A stretch of DNA of 32,662 bases from Deltaproteobacteria bacterium (GTDB lineage Bacteria; Desulfobacterota; Syntrophia; Syntrophales; UBA5619), in NCBI GenBank assembly GCA_021372415.1, contig JAJFUM010000124.1, positions 1 to 32,662 of the forward strand, in the 5' to 3' direction. Of this stretch, positions 23,985-32,554 are shown one piece after another. The notes below the pieces were generated by a model. It was not told the DNA's origin, did not search any database, and saw nothing but the letters and a program-made list of their open reading frames with translations. Both the position numbers and the translations under genes were made by a program. Within the stretch, counting starts at the first letter, position 1. Each line of letters begins with the position of its first letter.

Positions 23985-25432
23985 AGATCCGATCCGTCAT
24001 CTACACCCTCGGGGCATTCCTGATCGTCCTGGGCCTCACGATGCTGGTCCCGCTCGCCTGTTCGCTCCTCTACAAGGAGAACGACAGCCGGGCTTTTCTG
24101 ATCGCCATCGCGCTCACCTCTGGGACCGGCCTCATCATGTACCTGGCTGCAAGGCCAAAGGACCGGAAAGTCATTCTGGGCCACCGCGAGGGATTCCTGA
24201 TCGTCTCGGCCTGCTGGGCCCTGGCCGCCCTCTTCGGGGGCCTGCCCTACATGCTCCATGGCGCCCTCCCAAGTCTCACGGACGCCTACTTCGAGACGAT
24301 GTCCGGTTTCACCACCACCGGGTCGACGGTCATCAGCAAGATCGAGGGCCTCCCCCACGGGATCCTTCTCTGGCGGTCTCTCACCCAGTGGTTGGGCGGG
24401 ATGGGGATCATCATCCTGTCCGTTGCCATCCTCCCCTTCCTCGGCGTGGGGGGGAGGCAGCTCTTCAAGGCGGAGGTCCCGGGTCCGATCAAGGACAAGC
24501 TGGAACCCCGCATCGCAGAGACGGCCCGTTCCCTCTGGATCGTCTACGTGATCATCACGATCACCGGGTTCATCTTCCTTCTCTTCGGGGGGATGAGCGT
24601 CTTCGATGCGATCAACCACATCTTCTGCGCCATGGCAACCGGGGGGTTCTCGACGAAGGACTCGAGCATCGCCTGGTTCGACAGCGCCTACATCGACGGA
24701 GTCCTGGTCGTCTTCATGGCCATCGCCGGCATGAACTTCACCCTCCACTACCAGCTCCTGACCGGGAATTACCGGCCCCTCTTCAAGGACAGCGAGGCCC
24801 GTTTCTTCCTCGGCACGATCCTCGTGGCCACGATCCTGATCACCGTGGACCTGCGCCTGAACATCCTCACGGACCTCGGCCGGGCCTTCCGCCTGGCTAT
24901 CTTCCAGGTCTCCTCGATCATCACGACGACCGGCTTCGTCACGGACAATTATGCCAAGTGGCCAGCCTTTTCCCAGGGCATCCTGCTCCTTCTGATGTTC
25001 ATCGGCGGGTCAGCGGGTTCCACCGGCGGGGCAATCAAATGCGTCCGGATACTCCTGGTCCTCAAGCGCGCCTACCGGGAGCTCTACCATCTGGTCCACC
25101 CCCATTCCATCACCCAGGTCAAACTGGCCGGCCAGACCGTCCCTCAGGATATCATGAAGAGCGTCCTGGGATTCTTTGTCCTGTACCTTTCTGTTGCGAT
25201 CCTGGCAACGCTGGCCCTGACGGCGCTCGGCCTCGACCTGATCACTTCCTTCGCCGGCGTGGCCGCGACCCTGGGAAACGTCGGCCCGGCCCTGGGGCTC
25301 TATCACCCGGCCACGACATTCGCCGAGGCCCCGGTCCTGGGTAAGTGGATCATGTCTTTCTGCATGATGATCGGCCGCCTGGAGATCTACACCGTCATGG
25401 TCCTGCTGATCCCGGAATTCTGGAAAAAATAG
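23981..25432 (+). CDS. trkH: Trk potassium transporter subunit TrkH
   Basis: Inner-membrane K+ uptake channel of the TrkH/KtrB superfamily. It has 483 residues and about ten to twelve membrane segments in four M1-P-M2 repeats. The filter glycines are visible in MSGFTTTGST (about 107), MATGGFSTKD (about 219), TTTGFVTDN (about 317) and TLGNVGPALG (about 430). The start overlaps trkA by 4 bp, which gives the standard TrkA-TrkH pairing. It is followed after 89 bp by leuS. The C-terminal FWKK end is typical. Confidence 0.96.
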   Translation: MKIRSVIYTLGAFLIVLGLTMLVPLACSLLYKENDSRAFLIAIALTSGTGLIMYLAARPKDRKVILGHREGFLIVSACWALAALFGGLPYMLHGALPSLTDAYFETMSGFTTTGSTVISKIEGLPHGILLWRSLTQWLGGMGIIILSVAILPFLGVGGRQLFKAEVPGPIKDKLEPRIAETARSLWIVYVIITITGFIFLLFGGMSVFDAINHIFCAMATGGFSTKDSSIAWFDSAYIDGVLVVFMAIAGMNFTLHYQLLTGNYRPLFKDSEARFFLGTILVATILITVDLRLNILTDLGRAFRLAIFQVSSIITTTGFVTDNYAKWPAFSQGILLLLMFIGGSAGSTGGAIKCVRILLVLKRAYRELYHLVHPHSITQVKLAGQTVPQDIMKSVLGFFVLYLSVAILATLALTALGLDLITSFAGVAATLGNVGPALGLYHPATTFAEAPVLGKWIMSFCMMIGRLEIYTVMVLLIPEFWKK

Positions 25433-25521
25433 GCCTGGCGCCATCAAAAATGGCATTGAATCGGCCGGCCCGATGTGCTACGACATGCGCCGATGCCTTT
25501 GAAATGAAAAGGGAGTGACGG

Positions 25522-28107
25522 ATGGAAGCAAAATACAACCCCGCGGAGATCGAAGAGAAGTGGCAGAAGCACTGGGAGGAGAAGCAGGTCTTCAAGGTCA
25601 CAGAGGACCCGAATAAGAAGAAGTACTACCTCCTGGAGATGTTCCCTTACCCCTCCGGCCGGATCCATATCGGCCACGTGCGGAACTACACCATCGGCGA
25701 CGTCGTGGCCCGGTACAAACGGATGAAGGGGTTCAACGTCCTTCATCCCATGGGCTGGGACGCCTTCGGGATGCCCGCCGAGAACGCCGCCATCGAACGG
25801 GGCATCCACCCCTCCGTCTGGACCCACGACAACATCGACAACATGAAGCGCCAACTCAAGCGGATGGGCTTCAGCTACGACTGGGACCGCGAGGTCGCCA
25901 CCTGCGAGCCCGAGTACTACAAGTGGGAGCAGCTCTTCTTCCTCTGGATGTACGAGAAGGGGCTCGCCTACAAGAAGAGCTCCACGGTGAACTGGTGCCC
26001 CAAGTGCCAGACGGTCCTGGCCAACGAGCAGGTCGAGGCGGGCCTCTGCTGGCGGTGCGGGTCCGAGGTCGGCGAGGAGTACCTGAGCCAGTGGTTCTTC
26101 CGAATCACCGCCTACGTCGATGAGCTCCTGGAGTACTGCGACAAACTCCCCGGCTGGCCCGAACGGGTCCTCACGATGCAGAAGAACTGGATCGGGAAGA
26201 GCTACGGCTGCGAGGCTTCCTTCCCGATGGCCGACGGCAAGGGCGACATCAAGGTCTTCACGACCCGCCAGGACACCATCTTCGGTGCCACCTTCATGCT
26301 CGTCGCCGCCGAGCACCCCCTGGTCATGGAGCTCTCTCGGGGAAAGGCCTGCGAGGGAGCCGTCCGGGAATTCGTGGAGAAGATCAAGAAGCAGGACAAG
26401 AAGATGCGGACCTCCGAGTACTACGAGAAGGAGGGCGTCTTCCTAGACACCTACTGCCTGAACCCCGTCACCGGGCGGAAGATGCCCATTTACGCGGCCA
26501 ACTTCGTCCTGGCCGACTACGGGACCGGCTGCGTCATGGCCGTCCCCACCCACGACCAGCGGGACTTCGAGTTCGCCAAGAAGTACGACCTGCCCCTGAT
26601 TGTGGTGATCCAGCCCCACGACCGGGCCCTGAACGTCAAGACCATGACCGAGGCTTACACCGAGGAGGGAATCCTGGTCAACTCGGGCCCCTTCGACGGG
26701 ATGGAGAACATGAAGGCCCTCGATGCGATCGCGGCGCACCTGGAGTCCCTGGGCCGCGGGAGGAAGACCATCCAGTACCGCCTCAGGGACTGGGGAATCT
26801 CCCGCCAGCGCTACTGGGGGGCGCCCATCCCGATGGTGATCTGCGAGACCTGCGGGACCGTGCCGGTCCCGGAAAAGGACCTCCCCGTGATCCTGCCCCG
26901 TGACGTGGAGCTGACCGGCGAGGGGGGATCGCCGCTGGCCAAGTACGCCCCCTTCGTGGAGACAACCTGCCCGAAGTGCGGCAAGCCCGCCCGGCGCGAA
27001 ACGGACACGATGGACACCTTCGTGGAGTCTTCCTGGTATTTCGACCGCTTCTGCTCGGCGCACCACGACGTCAAACCCGGCCTGGACCGTGCCAAGCTGG
27101 ACTACTGGATGCCTGTGGACCAGTACATCGGCGGGATCGAGCATGCGATCCTCCACCTGCTCTACGCCCGGTTCTACACCAAGATGCTCCGGGACTTCGG
27201 CGTGGTGGGCTGCGACGAACCCTTCACGAACCTCCTCACCCAGGGGATGGTCTGCAAGGAGACGATGCGCTGCCAGGAGCACGGCTACCGCTTCCCTGAA
27301 GAGGTCCGGGAGGGGAAATGCGTCCAGTGCGGCCGGGAAGTGGTTATCGGCAAGACCGAGAAGATGTCCAAGTCCCTCAAGAACGTCGTGGACCCCGACT
27401 ACCTCATCCAGGCTTACGGCGCCGACACGGCCCGGATCTTCTGCCTCTTTGCCTCACCGCCGGAGAAAGACCTCGAATGGAGCGATCAGGGCGTTGACGG
27501 TTCCTACAGGTTTCTCTGCCGGATCTGGCGGATCGTCCTGGACTATTTCGAGGACATCCGCGAGGTGCCTGCCTTCAGCGGCGAGGAGGCCCTGGAAGGC
27601 GACCTCAAGGCCCTGAGGCGCAAGACCCACCAGACGATCCGCAAAGTCTCCTCCGATATCGAGGACCGCTTTCACTTCAACACGGCGATCAGCGCCGTGA
27701 TGGAGCTCCTCAATGTCCTCTACCAGTTCCCCCGGCCTGCAGCCGGGGACAGGCAGGCCTTCGGCGTCGTCCGTGAGACCGTGGAGACCATTCTCCTGCT
27801 GATGGACCCGATCGTCCCCCATATCGCCGAGGAGCTCTGGATGCTCATCGGCCGCCGGGAGGCCCTGGCCGACATGGCTTGGCCGACCTTCAATCCGGCT
27901 ATCGCCTCGGAGGAGGCCATCACCATCGTGATCCAGATCAACGGCAAGGTGCGCAGCCGGATTACCGTCCCGGCCGACGAGGAGGAGGAATCCATCAAGG
28001 CCCAGGCCCTGGCGGACGAGAAAATCGCGCGCCAGATCGCGGGCAAGAAGGTGGTCAAGGAGATTTACGTCCCGAAGAAGCTGGTGAACATCGTCGTCCG
28101 GGACTGA
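25522..28107 (+). CDS. leuS: Leucyl-tRNA synthetase
   Basis: Charges tRNA-Leu with leucine. It has 861 residues, the normal bacterial length. The HIGH motif is at 49-52 in [15 protein letters not shown] and KMSKS near 613-617. A first zinc-type cluster CPKC...CWRC lies at about 159-177 and a second CETC...CPKC at about 445-490. Between them is the CP1 editing domain with [12 protein letters not shown] and a [16 protein letters not shown] segment carrying the editing-site Asp. [18 protein letters not shown] and the C-terminal anticodon-binding region are intact. A good Shine-Dalgarno (GGGAGTG) precedes ATG 25522. lptE follows after about 70 bp. Confidence 0.97.
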   Translation: MEAKYNPAEIEEKWQKHWEEKQVFKVTEDPNKKKYYLLEMFPYPSGRIHIGHVRNYTIGDVVARYKRMKGFNVLHPMGWDAFGMPAENAAIERGIHPSVWTHDNIDNMKRQLKRMGFSYDWDREVATCEPEYYKWEQLFFLWMYEKGLAYKKSSTVNWCPKCQTVLANEQVEAGLCWRCGSEVGEEYLSQWFFRITAYVDELLEYCDKLPGWPERVLTMQKNWIGKSYGCEASFPMADGKGDIKVFTTRQDTIFGATFMLVAAEHPLVMELSRGKACEGAVREFVEKIKKQDKKMRTSEYYEKEGVFLDTYCLNPVTGRKMPIYAANFVLADYGTGCVMAVPTHDQRDFEFAKKYDLPLIVVIQPHDRALNVKTMTEAYTEEGILVNSGPFDGMENMKALDAIAAHLESLGRGRKTIQYRLRDWGISRQRYWGAPIPMVICETCGTVPVPEKDLPVILPRDVELTGEGGSPLAKYAPFVETTCPKCGKPARRETDTMDTFVESSWYFDRFCSAHHDVKPGLDRAKLDYWMPVDQYIGGIEHAILHLLYARFYTKMLRDFGVVGCDEPFTNLLTQGMVCKETMRCQEHGYRFPEEVREGKCVQCGREVVIGKTEKMSKSLKNVVDPDYLIQAYGADTARIFCLFASPPEKDLEWSDQGVDGSYRFLCRIWRIVLDYFEDIREVPAFSGEEALEGDLKALRRKTHQTIRKVSSDIEDRFHFNTAISAVMELLNVLYQFPRPAAGDRQAFGVVRETVETILLLMDPIVPHIAEELWMLIGRREALADMAWPTFNPAIASEEAITIVIQINGKVRSRITVPADEEEESIKAQALADEKIARQIAGKKVVKEIYVPKKLVNIVVRD

Positions 28108-28176
28108 TGCCATAGGCATTCCGGGGAAACCGGCGGGAGGCCATGCGGGCCCCGTCACAAGAAGAAGAGGTCAACC

Positions 28177-28722
28177 ATGGAGCATCGGATCGGGAATCGT
28201 CGGAGAGCGGCCCTTTCTTGGGCCTGCGTAGGGGTGTTCGTTTTGTTGCTGGCTGGCTGCGGCTACAACTTTGCCGGCCGGGGAGGGGAATCGGTCTACC
28301 CCGCCGTCAAGACCCTGTACGTGGAGACTTTCATCAACAAGACCAGCGAGGCCAACCTCGACAACATCTTCCGTACGGCCTTCAACAGCGAGATCGTCCA
28401 GAATGGACGTTTCAAACTTGTCGGCAGTCTGGAGGAGTCGGATGCGGTCCTGAGGGCGACCATCCAGGCGCTGGTCGCGGCCCCCATTTCCTACAAACCG
28501 TCCAATCTCGCCGCCGAGGACCGAATCACGGTCGTCATGGACCTGGTCCTCGATGACGGCAAGAGCGCCAAACCCCTCTGGTCGAGCTATGGGTTCTCGC
28601 TGACGGGGGATTACACCATCACCTCGGTGGGGGTCACGGAGGTCAGCCGGAGGAACGCCCTCATCAAGTTGGCCAGTGACAGCGCCGAGAAGGCCTATCG
28701 TATGATGATGTCCGATTTTTGA
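28177..28722 (+). CDS. lptE: LPS-assembly lipoprotein LptE
   Basis: Outer-membrane lipoprotein that plugs LptD and helps place lipopolysaccharide on the cell surface. It has 181 residues. A signal peptide with the lipobox LAGC gives acylated Cys28, followed by GYNFAGRG, the usual GYxF start of mature LptE. The remaining sequence has the family's alternating strands, and NALIKLASDSAEKAYRMM near the end matches the LptE helix. Its place directly after leuS is the common arrangement. holA, the usual third partner, is absent: the convergent rpsT begins its stop only 7 bp away. Confidence 0.9.
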   Translation: MEHRIGNRRRAALSWACVGVFVLLLAGCGYNFAGRGGESVYPAVKTLYVETFINKTSEANLDNIFRTAFNSEIVQNGRFKLVGSLEESDAVLRATIQALVAAPISYKPSNLAAEDRITVVMDLVLDDGKSAKPLWSSYGFSLTGDYTITSVGVTEVSRRNALIKLASDSAEKAYRMMMSDF

Positions 28723-28729
28723 GTGGAGG

Positions 28730-28996
28730 TTAAGCCTTCAGGGTGTTGACCTGCTTCGTCAACCGGGAAATCTTGCGGGAGGCGTTCTTCCTGTGCAAGG
28801 TTCCTTTCGCCCCCGCCTTGGCGATCTGGGGAATCACCTCGGCCAGGGAAGCCTTCGCGGCCTCCGGGTCTTTCCCTTTGACGGCCATCAGAACGGACTT
28901 AACGCCGGTCTTGATGCTGGACTTGGCGGCGATGTTGCGGCTGCGGTGCTGTTCGGCCTGCCTGCTTCTCTTGATTGCTGATTGATGTGTCGCCAA
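28730..28996 (-). CDS. rpsT: 30S ribosomal protein S20
   Basis: Small-subunit ribosomal protein binding 16S rRNA. It has 88 residues, very basic and helical. The start is TTG at 28996, nine bases after AGGAGG; it gives the conserved ATHQSAIKRSRQ opening. S20 genes often use a TTG or other weak start, linked to autoregulation in E. coli. The C-terminal part has the conserved GTLHRKNASRKISRLTKQV. It has its own promoter candidate at 29035-29063. Its stop faces lptE with a 7-bp gap. Confidence 0.96.
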   Translation of the reverse strand: MATHQSAIKRSRQAEQHRSRNIAAKSSIKTGVKSVLMAVKGKDPEAAKASLAEVIPQIAKAGAKGTLHRKNASRKISRLTKQVNTLKA

Positions 28997-29034
28997 AAAA
29001 CTTCCTCCTTCCAATCGGTTTGAGTCGATCGTTT

Positions 29035-29063
29035 TCTGTATCCGAATTCCCCGTTTCTGTCAA
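29035..29063 (-). promoter_or_regulatory. Promoter candidate for rpsT
   Basis: The minus strand has a perfect TTGACA (29063-29058), a 17-bp spacer and TACAGA (29040-29035) as a weak -10 box. Start of transcription would fall roughly 35 nt upstream of the TTG start codon at 28996, leaving room for the AGGAGG Shine-Dalgarno. Confidence 0.5.
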
Positions 29064-29107
29064 GATGAAAATGCCGGGCCCGAGGGGAGGATCTTGTAAG
29101 GTCACCC

Positions 29108-29131
29108 GGAGAATCCGGCGCCAGATTCTCC
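29108..29131 (-). terminator. Hairpin after the MFS gene, terminator candidate
   Basis: GGAGAATC (29108-29115) and GATTCTCC (29124-29131) form a perfect 8-bp stem with an 8-nt loop, beginning 6 bp after the MFS stop codon. No T-run follows on the minus strand, so it is not a textbook intrinsic terminator. It separates the accessory operon from rpsT. Confidence 0.45.
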
Positions 29132-29136
29132 CATCA

Positions 29137-30363
29137 TTATTTGATGCGGGAAACGCTGAATACACCCAAGAACAGAAGGATGCCCGCCCCAAAGAAGGCA
29201 AGGGTGTAGCTTTGGGTTACATCAAAGATGTAACCGGCGGCAAGAGGGCCAAGGGAGGATACCATGTTGACCACTCCCGCTACGAGTGCATAGATAACGC
29301 TCATCGAAGCCACCCCAAAACACTGAACCGTCAGCGCCGGCACCTGCGGAATGTCTCCTCCAAAGGCCAGGCCGAAAAGGATAGCGAACACAAAAAATGC
29401 CGCATTCGATGTGACAAACGGCAGCGCGAACAGGCAAGCACCCATCGTGATCAAACAGATTATCATTGAGCGTTGAGCGCCTATTCTGTCCTGAACAAAT
29501 CCCATCACGATCCGTCCCAAGATGCTGCTGCCCCCAATCATCGACAAGGCCATCGCAGCCACAAAAGGTGAGATTCCCATATCTGTGGCGTGTGGTGCGA
29601 TGTGAACCACAATGACCCTTGAGGTAATCTGAGCAGTGCTTGATGCAGCAATGATAAATATGATTTCCCTGGTTCCTATGGCTTGTCCTAGCGTCATTCC
29701 CGGCAAAGGGTTTGGTCGGCGCGCTTGATCGCTATCCGTATACTTGTCGGCCGTCGATCCGATCTCGTCGGACGACTGTTCAGGCGGGTTCTTACTGTAC
29801 TGTGCACAGGCGAAGAGGATGACGGTACTCGCCAGACCTAAGATGACGAAGGTATGACGCCACCCATAGGAAGCGATCAGCGCATTGGTCAGAGGCGCCA
29901 CCACCAGTGGGCCGAATCCGGCGCCACAGCTTGCAAGGCCAAAGGCCAAACCCCTTTTTTCAGTGAACCAACGGGCAAGGATGGCAAAAATGGAAGGGCC
30001 ATAAACACCGGCACTTATCCCTAACAGACCATAAAACACATAAAGCTGCCATAATTCCGAGAGCTGGCTGCACAGGGCAAGAGGTAGGCCAAACCCGAAG
30101 GCGGACACGGAATAGACGAACCGGATGTTGAATCGGTCAATCGCCCATCCGGCCGGGACCATGGTCAGCGCGAAGACTAGCAGGTGGGTGGTCATCGCCC
30201 AGGAAAGCATTCCTCTTGAGCATCCTAGGGCATCCTGCAAGCTCCTGAAGAAAATTCCGAACGAATACTGGATTCCAAAGATGATGGTCCAGATGGTGAA
30301 AAGCGTGCCGACAATGAACCAATTGTAATGGCTCTCGGGGATCCTTGAATCAAGTTCAGCCAC
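29137..30363 (-). CDS. MFS transporter, oxalate/formate antiporter or monocarboxylate type
   Basis: Inner-membrane carrier, 408 residues with about 12 hydrophobic segments and a charged central loop at about 190-215. The opening SHYNWFIVGTLFTIW and the helix 2-3 loop PAGWAIDRF resemble the OFA/MCT branch of MFS, which moves small organic acids. A matching loop GRIVMGFVQDRIGAQRS precedes helix 8-9. The start is a GTG at 30363 with GGGGG 11 bp ahead. It is the last gene of a leftward unit with a sugar isomerase and an aldolase, so a sugar-acid or hydroxy-acid substrate is likely, but this is inference. The DNA is AT-richer than the core block. Confidence 0.85.
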   Translation of the reverse strand: MAELDSRIPESHYNWFIVGTLFTIWTIIFGIQYSFGIFFRSLQDALGCSRGMLSWAMTTHLLVFALTMVPAGWAIDRFNIRFVYSVSAFGFGLPLALCSQLSELWQLYVFYGLLGISAGVYGPSIFAILARWFTEKRGLAFGLASCGAGFGPLVVAPLTNALIASYGWRHTFVILGLASTVILFACAQYSKNPPEQSSDEIGSTADKYTDSDQARRPNPLPGMTLGQAIGTREIIFIIAASSTAQITSRVIVVHIAPHATDMGISPFVAAMALSMIGGSSILGRIVMGFVQDRIGAQRSMIICLITMGACLFALPFVTSNAAFFVFAILFGLAFGGDIPQVPALTVQCFGVASMSVIYALVAGVVNMVSSLGPLAAGYIFDVTQSYTLAFFGAGILLFLGVFSVSRIK

Positions 30364-30506
30364 GGGACGTTATTACCCCCTGACCGATGTCAGCCCTTGT
30401 CGCGTTGGACCGGAAAAGCGTCGTTTTGTGGTTTCTCACGACAGCAGCGCATATGGCTTCGATCAAAATTCGGTCGGATATGGGTCCGGCCTCCTCTTCG
30501 ACTCGC

Positions 30507-31292
30507 TCAAGCAAAAGCCCCCTTGAGCAACGCAAGGGCCTTCTCGATATTGCCCGGCTTTGTTTCAAAGCTGATGGTTTTGTCATATCCAACCACTTTC
30601 AGGCATTCTAAAATTTTTTGAATCCCGAGACTGAAGGAATCTTCGGGCAGGCTCCTCCCCATCTCGGAAATGTGCACATGATCCAGACTGCCGATATATT
30701 GGCGGATGTGATTGGGATCTTCATGTTCACTGAGCATATGGATGCTGTCCGCCATGAGGGTCACATGGGGTGAGTCGACGCGATGAACCAGGTCCATCCC
30801 CTCAGGCAAGGTATTGATGAAGTTGCAGACAGCGCTTCTGATCGGCTCAATCACGATTGAAATGCCATGCTTTACACAAAGAGGCAGAATTCTGCTTACC
30901 ATCAACGCAGTCAACTGCCCGTAGCCCTCTTCGGTCGTGTAACCATCGGGAAGGTTTCTGGAGGAGACGCTGCCCAATACGATTTTTTTTGTCCCAATGC
31001 TTGCGGCGCGGGAGAATATCCGTTGCAAGTAGGATCCGATTATCGTGGGATTCACTCCGGGACCGACAATTCTGATGGACTTTGGAAACATATCGCAGCA
31101 GCAATCGCATCCCAGTTGAAGCCGATCCAGTTCCCCCAACAGAAAGTCAAATTGGCTATCGGACAACCTTTCCAAAAGCATGAGGGGGAATTCAACATAA
31201 TCGTAGCCTGCTTTCTTGATCCTCTCGAGGAGCTCATAATCGACCGCTTCCATGGTCGGGGACGCCAAGCCCGTGCAGAAACCGTATCTCAT
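30507..31292 (-). CDS. Sugar phosphate isomerase/epimerase family TIM-barrel protein
   Basis: Metal-dependent isomerase or epimerase of the xylose-isomerase-like (AP endonuclease 2) family, 261 residues. The four-residue metal and acid/base set is readable: Glu149 (VIEPI), Asp182 with His185 (ADSIHM), His207 (HVHISE) and Glu243 (SFETKP). This is the pattern of ketose 3-epimerases and of hydroxypyruvate or 2-oxo-tetronate isomerases. A cysteine-rich GCDCCCDM lies at 61-68 and is unusual. The gene is in a leftward unit with a class II aldolase upstream and an MFS carrier downstream. An OtnI-like role with the kinase/decarboxylase pair at 8290-10118 is possible. Exact substrate unknown. Confidence 0.85.
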   Translation of the reverse strand: MRYGFCTGLASPTMEAVDYELLERIKKAGYDYVEFPLMLLERLSDSQFDFLLGELDRLQLGCDCCCDMFPKSIRIVGPGVNPTIIGSYLQRIFSRAASIGTKKIVLGSVSSRNLPDGYTTEEGYGQLTALMVSRILPLCVKHGISIVIEPIRSAVCNFINTLPEGMDLVHRVDSPHVTLMADSIHMLSEHEDPNHIRQYIGSLDHVHISEMGRSLPEDSFSLGIQKILECLKVVGYDKTISFETKPGNIEKALALLKGAFA

Positions 31293-31343
31293 CCGTCTAC
31301 CCCCTGAAGATGGGAGGGATCCCCTCGCTGGGCGCCAAGCAAC

Positions 31344-31371
31344 CCACCCTCACCGTACGCGGTAGGGGTGG
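31344..31371. repeat. Hairpin with 12-bp stem
   Basis: CCACCCTCACCG and CGGTAGGGGTGG pair over 12 positions with one G-U pair and one mismatch, closed by a TACG tetraloop. It is the strongest of three hairpins in the spacer between the aldolase and isomerase genes, and lies about 50 bp upstream of the isomerase ATG. Confidence 0.7.
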
Positions 31372-31430
31372 AAGGTGTTTAACTCAGCGAAACATCGGCG
31401 ACCATTCCCTTGTATACCCCGTGCGTATAG

Positions 31431-31457
31431 GTCAGGGTGGCCTATATGGCCCCTGAC
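31431..31457. repeat. Hairpin with 7-bp perfect stem
   Basis: GTCAGGG and CCCTGAC pair around a 13-nt loop that itself contains GGCC-TATAT-GGC. It is the second hairpin of the spacer. Confidence 0.6.
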
Positions 31458-31503
31458 GAGGGGATACTTTTCGAGGGAAGGACGCGGCAGAGGCGCGGTA
31501 ACA

Positions 31504-31536
31504 TCGGCAAGGCTTGTCCCCACCAAACCTTGCCGA
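31504..31536. repeat. Hairpin with 9-bp perfect stem
   Basis: TCGGCAAGG and CCTTGCCGA pair perfectly around a 15-nt loop. An outer CATCGG/CCGATG pair could extend the structure. It is the third hairpin of the spacer, about 60 bp after the aldolase stop. Confidence 0.65.
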
Positions 31537-31595
31537 CCCTTCTCCGATGAACCATCGCACCGAGCACCTAGATGCCATAGAAAACAGAACTGGTC

Positions 31596-32471
31596 CTAGG
31601 CCTTTCCGTTGGCACCAAGAAGCCTTATTTTCGACCGGATCTCGCTTTTAGCGCTTTCCAGGCCGGCTTTAATGACCTGTGACGGATATAGGAAGATCTT
31701 GCCTGGCAAGACCTCCTCCTTGATATCCTTGAGTCCCTGCGACAGCCCCTGCAGATACGCCCTGTATCCCTTGTAGGCTATGTTGTATTTCACAATTCCA
31801 TATTGAACCGCCTTTTGCATATCCGCATCCGGAACGGCGGCACCTCCGTGCAGAACCAGAGGAACGTTCACAACCTTCCGGATTCGCGCCAGCAAAGGAA
31901 AATCAAGCTGTATGGGTTCTTTCCTCATATAATGAACAGTCCCTATGGAAACCGCCAAAGATTGGACGCCGGATTCCCGGCAATAAATTTCAGCCTCGGC
32001 AGGATCCGTATAGACCAATTCACTTCCAGGCCCCTCTGACTTCTCTCTGATTCCCGGAACATGCCCAATCTCGCCTTCGGTATAAGCACCATATTTCTTT
32101 GCCAGATCGACGACCGCCTGGGTAATCCGAATATTTTCCTCCAACGGCTTCTTGCTCGCATCGATCATGACAGACGTAAATCCAGCGTCGAGGCATGCCT
32201 TTACGCTGTCAATGGAGCTGCCGTGGTCCAGATGGATACCGACGGGAACGGAGGCACTCTCGGCCCGCTGTCTGGCCACCATTGCAAAATATTTCAGCCC
32301 CATTCCGGCAATCGCCACTTCGTTGGCCTCCATGATGATTGGGGCTCCTTCTTCCTCGGCGGCTTGGACAATCGCAGGCATATATTCCAAGGAGTCAACA
32401 TTGAAAGCACACAGACAATACTTTTCTTCTGTAGCCCGCTTTAATGACGCTTCGGTATTCAGTAATGACAT
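31596..32471 (-). CDS. Class II (zinc) fructose-bisphosphate/tagatose-bisphosphate-type aldolase
   Basis: Aldolase of the FbaA/GatY superfamily, 291 residues. The catalytic Asp82 and zinc ligand His83 are in HLDHGSS, Glu134 in EGEIGHVPG, and His180 (GTVHY) and His208 (LHGGA) complete the zinc site. The phosphate-binding region that in FBP and tagatose-bisphosphate aldolases reads like KxNxxTxLR is here KYNIAYKGYRAYL, missing the conserved Thr/Asp, which suggests a different substrate. ATG 32471 was chosen over a longer frame because AGAGAGGA lies upstream and the protein then aligns with the family. The gene leads a leftward unit with isomerase and MFS carrier genes; a membrane protein gene ends just upstream. 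Confidence 0.9.
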   Translation of the reverse strand: MSLLNTEASLKRATEEKYCLCAFNVDSLEYMPAIVQAAEEEGAPIIMEANEVAIAGMGLKYFAMVARQRAESASVPVGIHLDHGSSIDSVKACLDAGFTSVMIDASKKPLEENIRITQAVVDLAKKYGAYTEGEIGHVPGIREKSEGPGSELVYTDPAEAEIYCRESGVQSLAVSIGTVHYMRKEPIQLDFPLLARIRKVVNVPLVLHGGAAVPDADMQKAVQYGIVKYNIAYKGYRAYLQGLSQGLKDIKEEVLPGKIFLYPSQVIKAGLESAKSEIRSKIRLLGANGKA

Positions 32472-32554
32472 CTTCCAATCCTCTCTTTCATTTTTTACTT
32501 CACATGGCGCTGAACGCCATTCCATCCCGTTCAGACGAAACAGGGCAGCAAACC

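Larger units (their letters stand above)
31293..31595. other. Structured non-coding spacer of about 300 bp
   Basis: No gene is supported here. The tract is GC-richer than the genes either side and holds three separate hairpins (31344-31371, 31431-31457, 31504-31536), plus repeated short words such as AACATCGGC at about 31390 and 31500. It interrupts what would otherwise be a continuous leftward operon. It may be a remnant of a mobile element such as a group II intron tail, or a structured RNA in the isomerase leader. I could not match it to a known RNA family. Confidence 0.5.

Noticed and set aside
26443..27282. Leftward open frame antisense to leuS
   Set aside because: Overlaps an intact, highly conserved LeuRS gene and shows no domain.
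30356..30592. Leftward open frame of 78 codons between isomerase and MFS genes
   Set aside because: Overlaps the end of the isomerase gene and lacks a Shine-Dalgarno or any known motif; most likely spacer.
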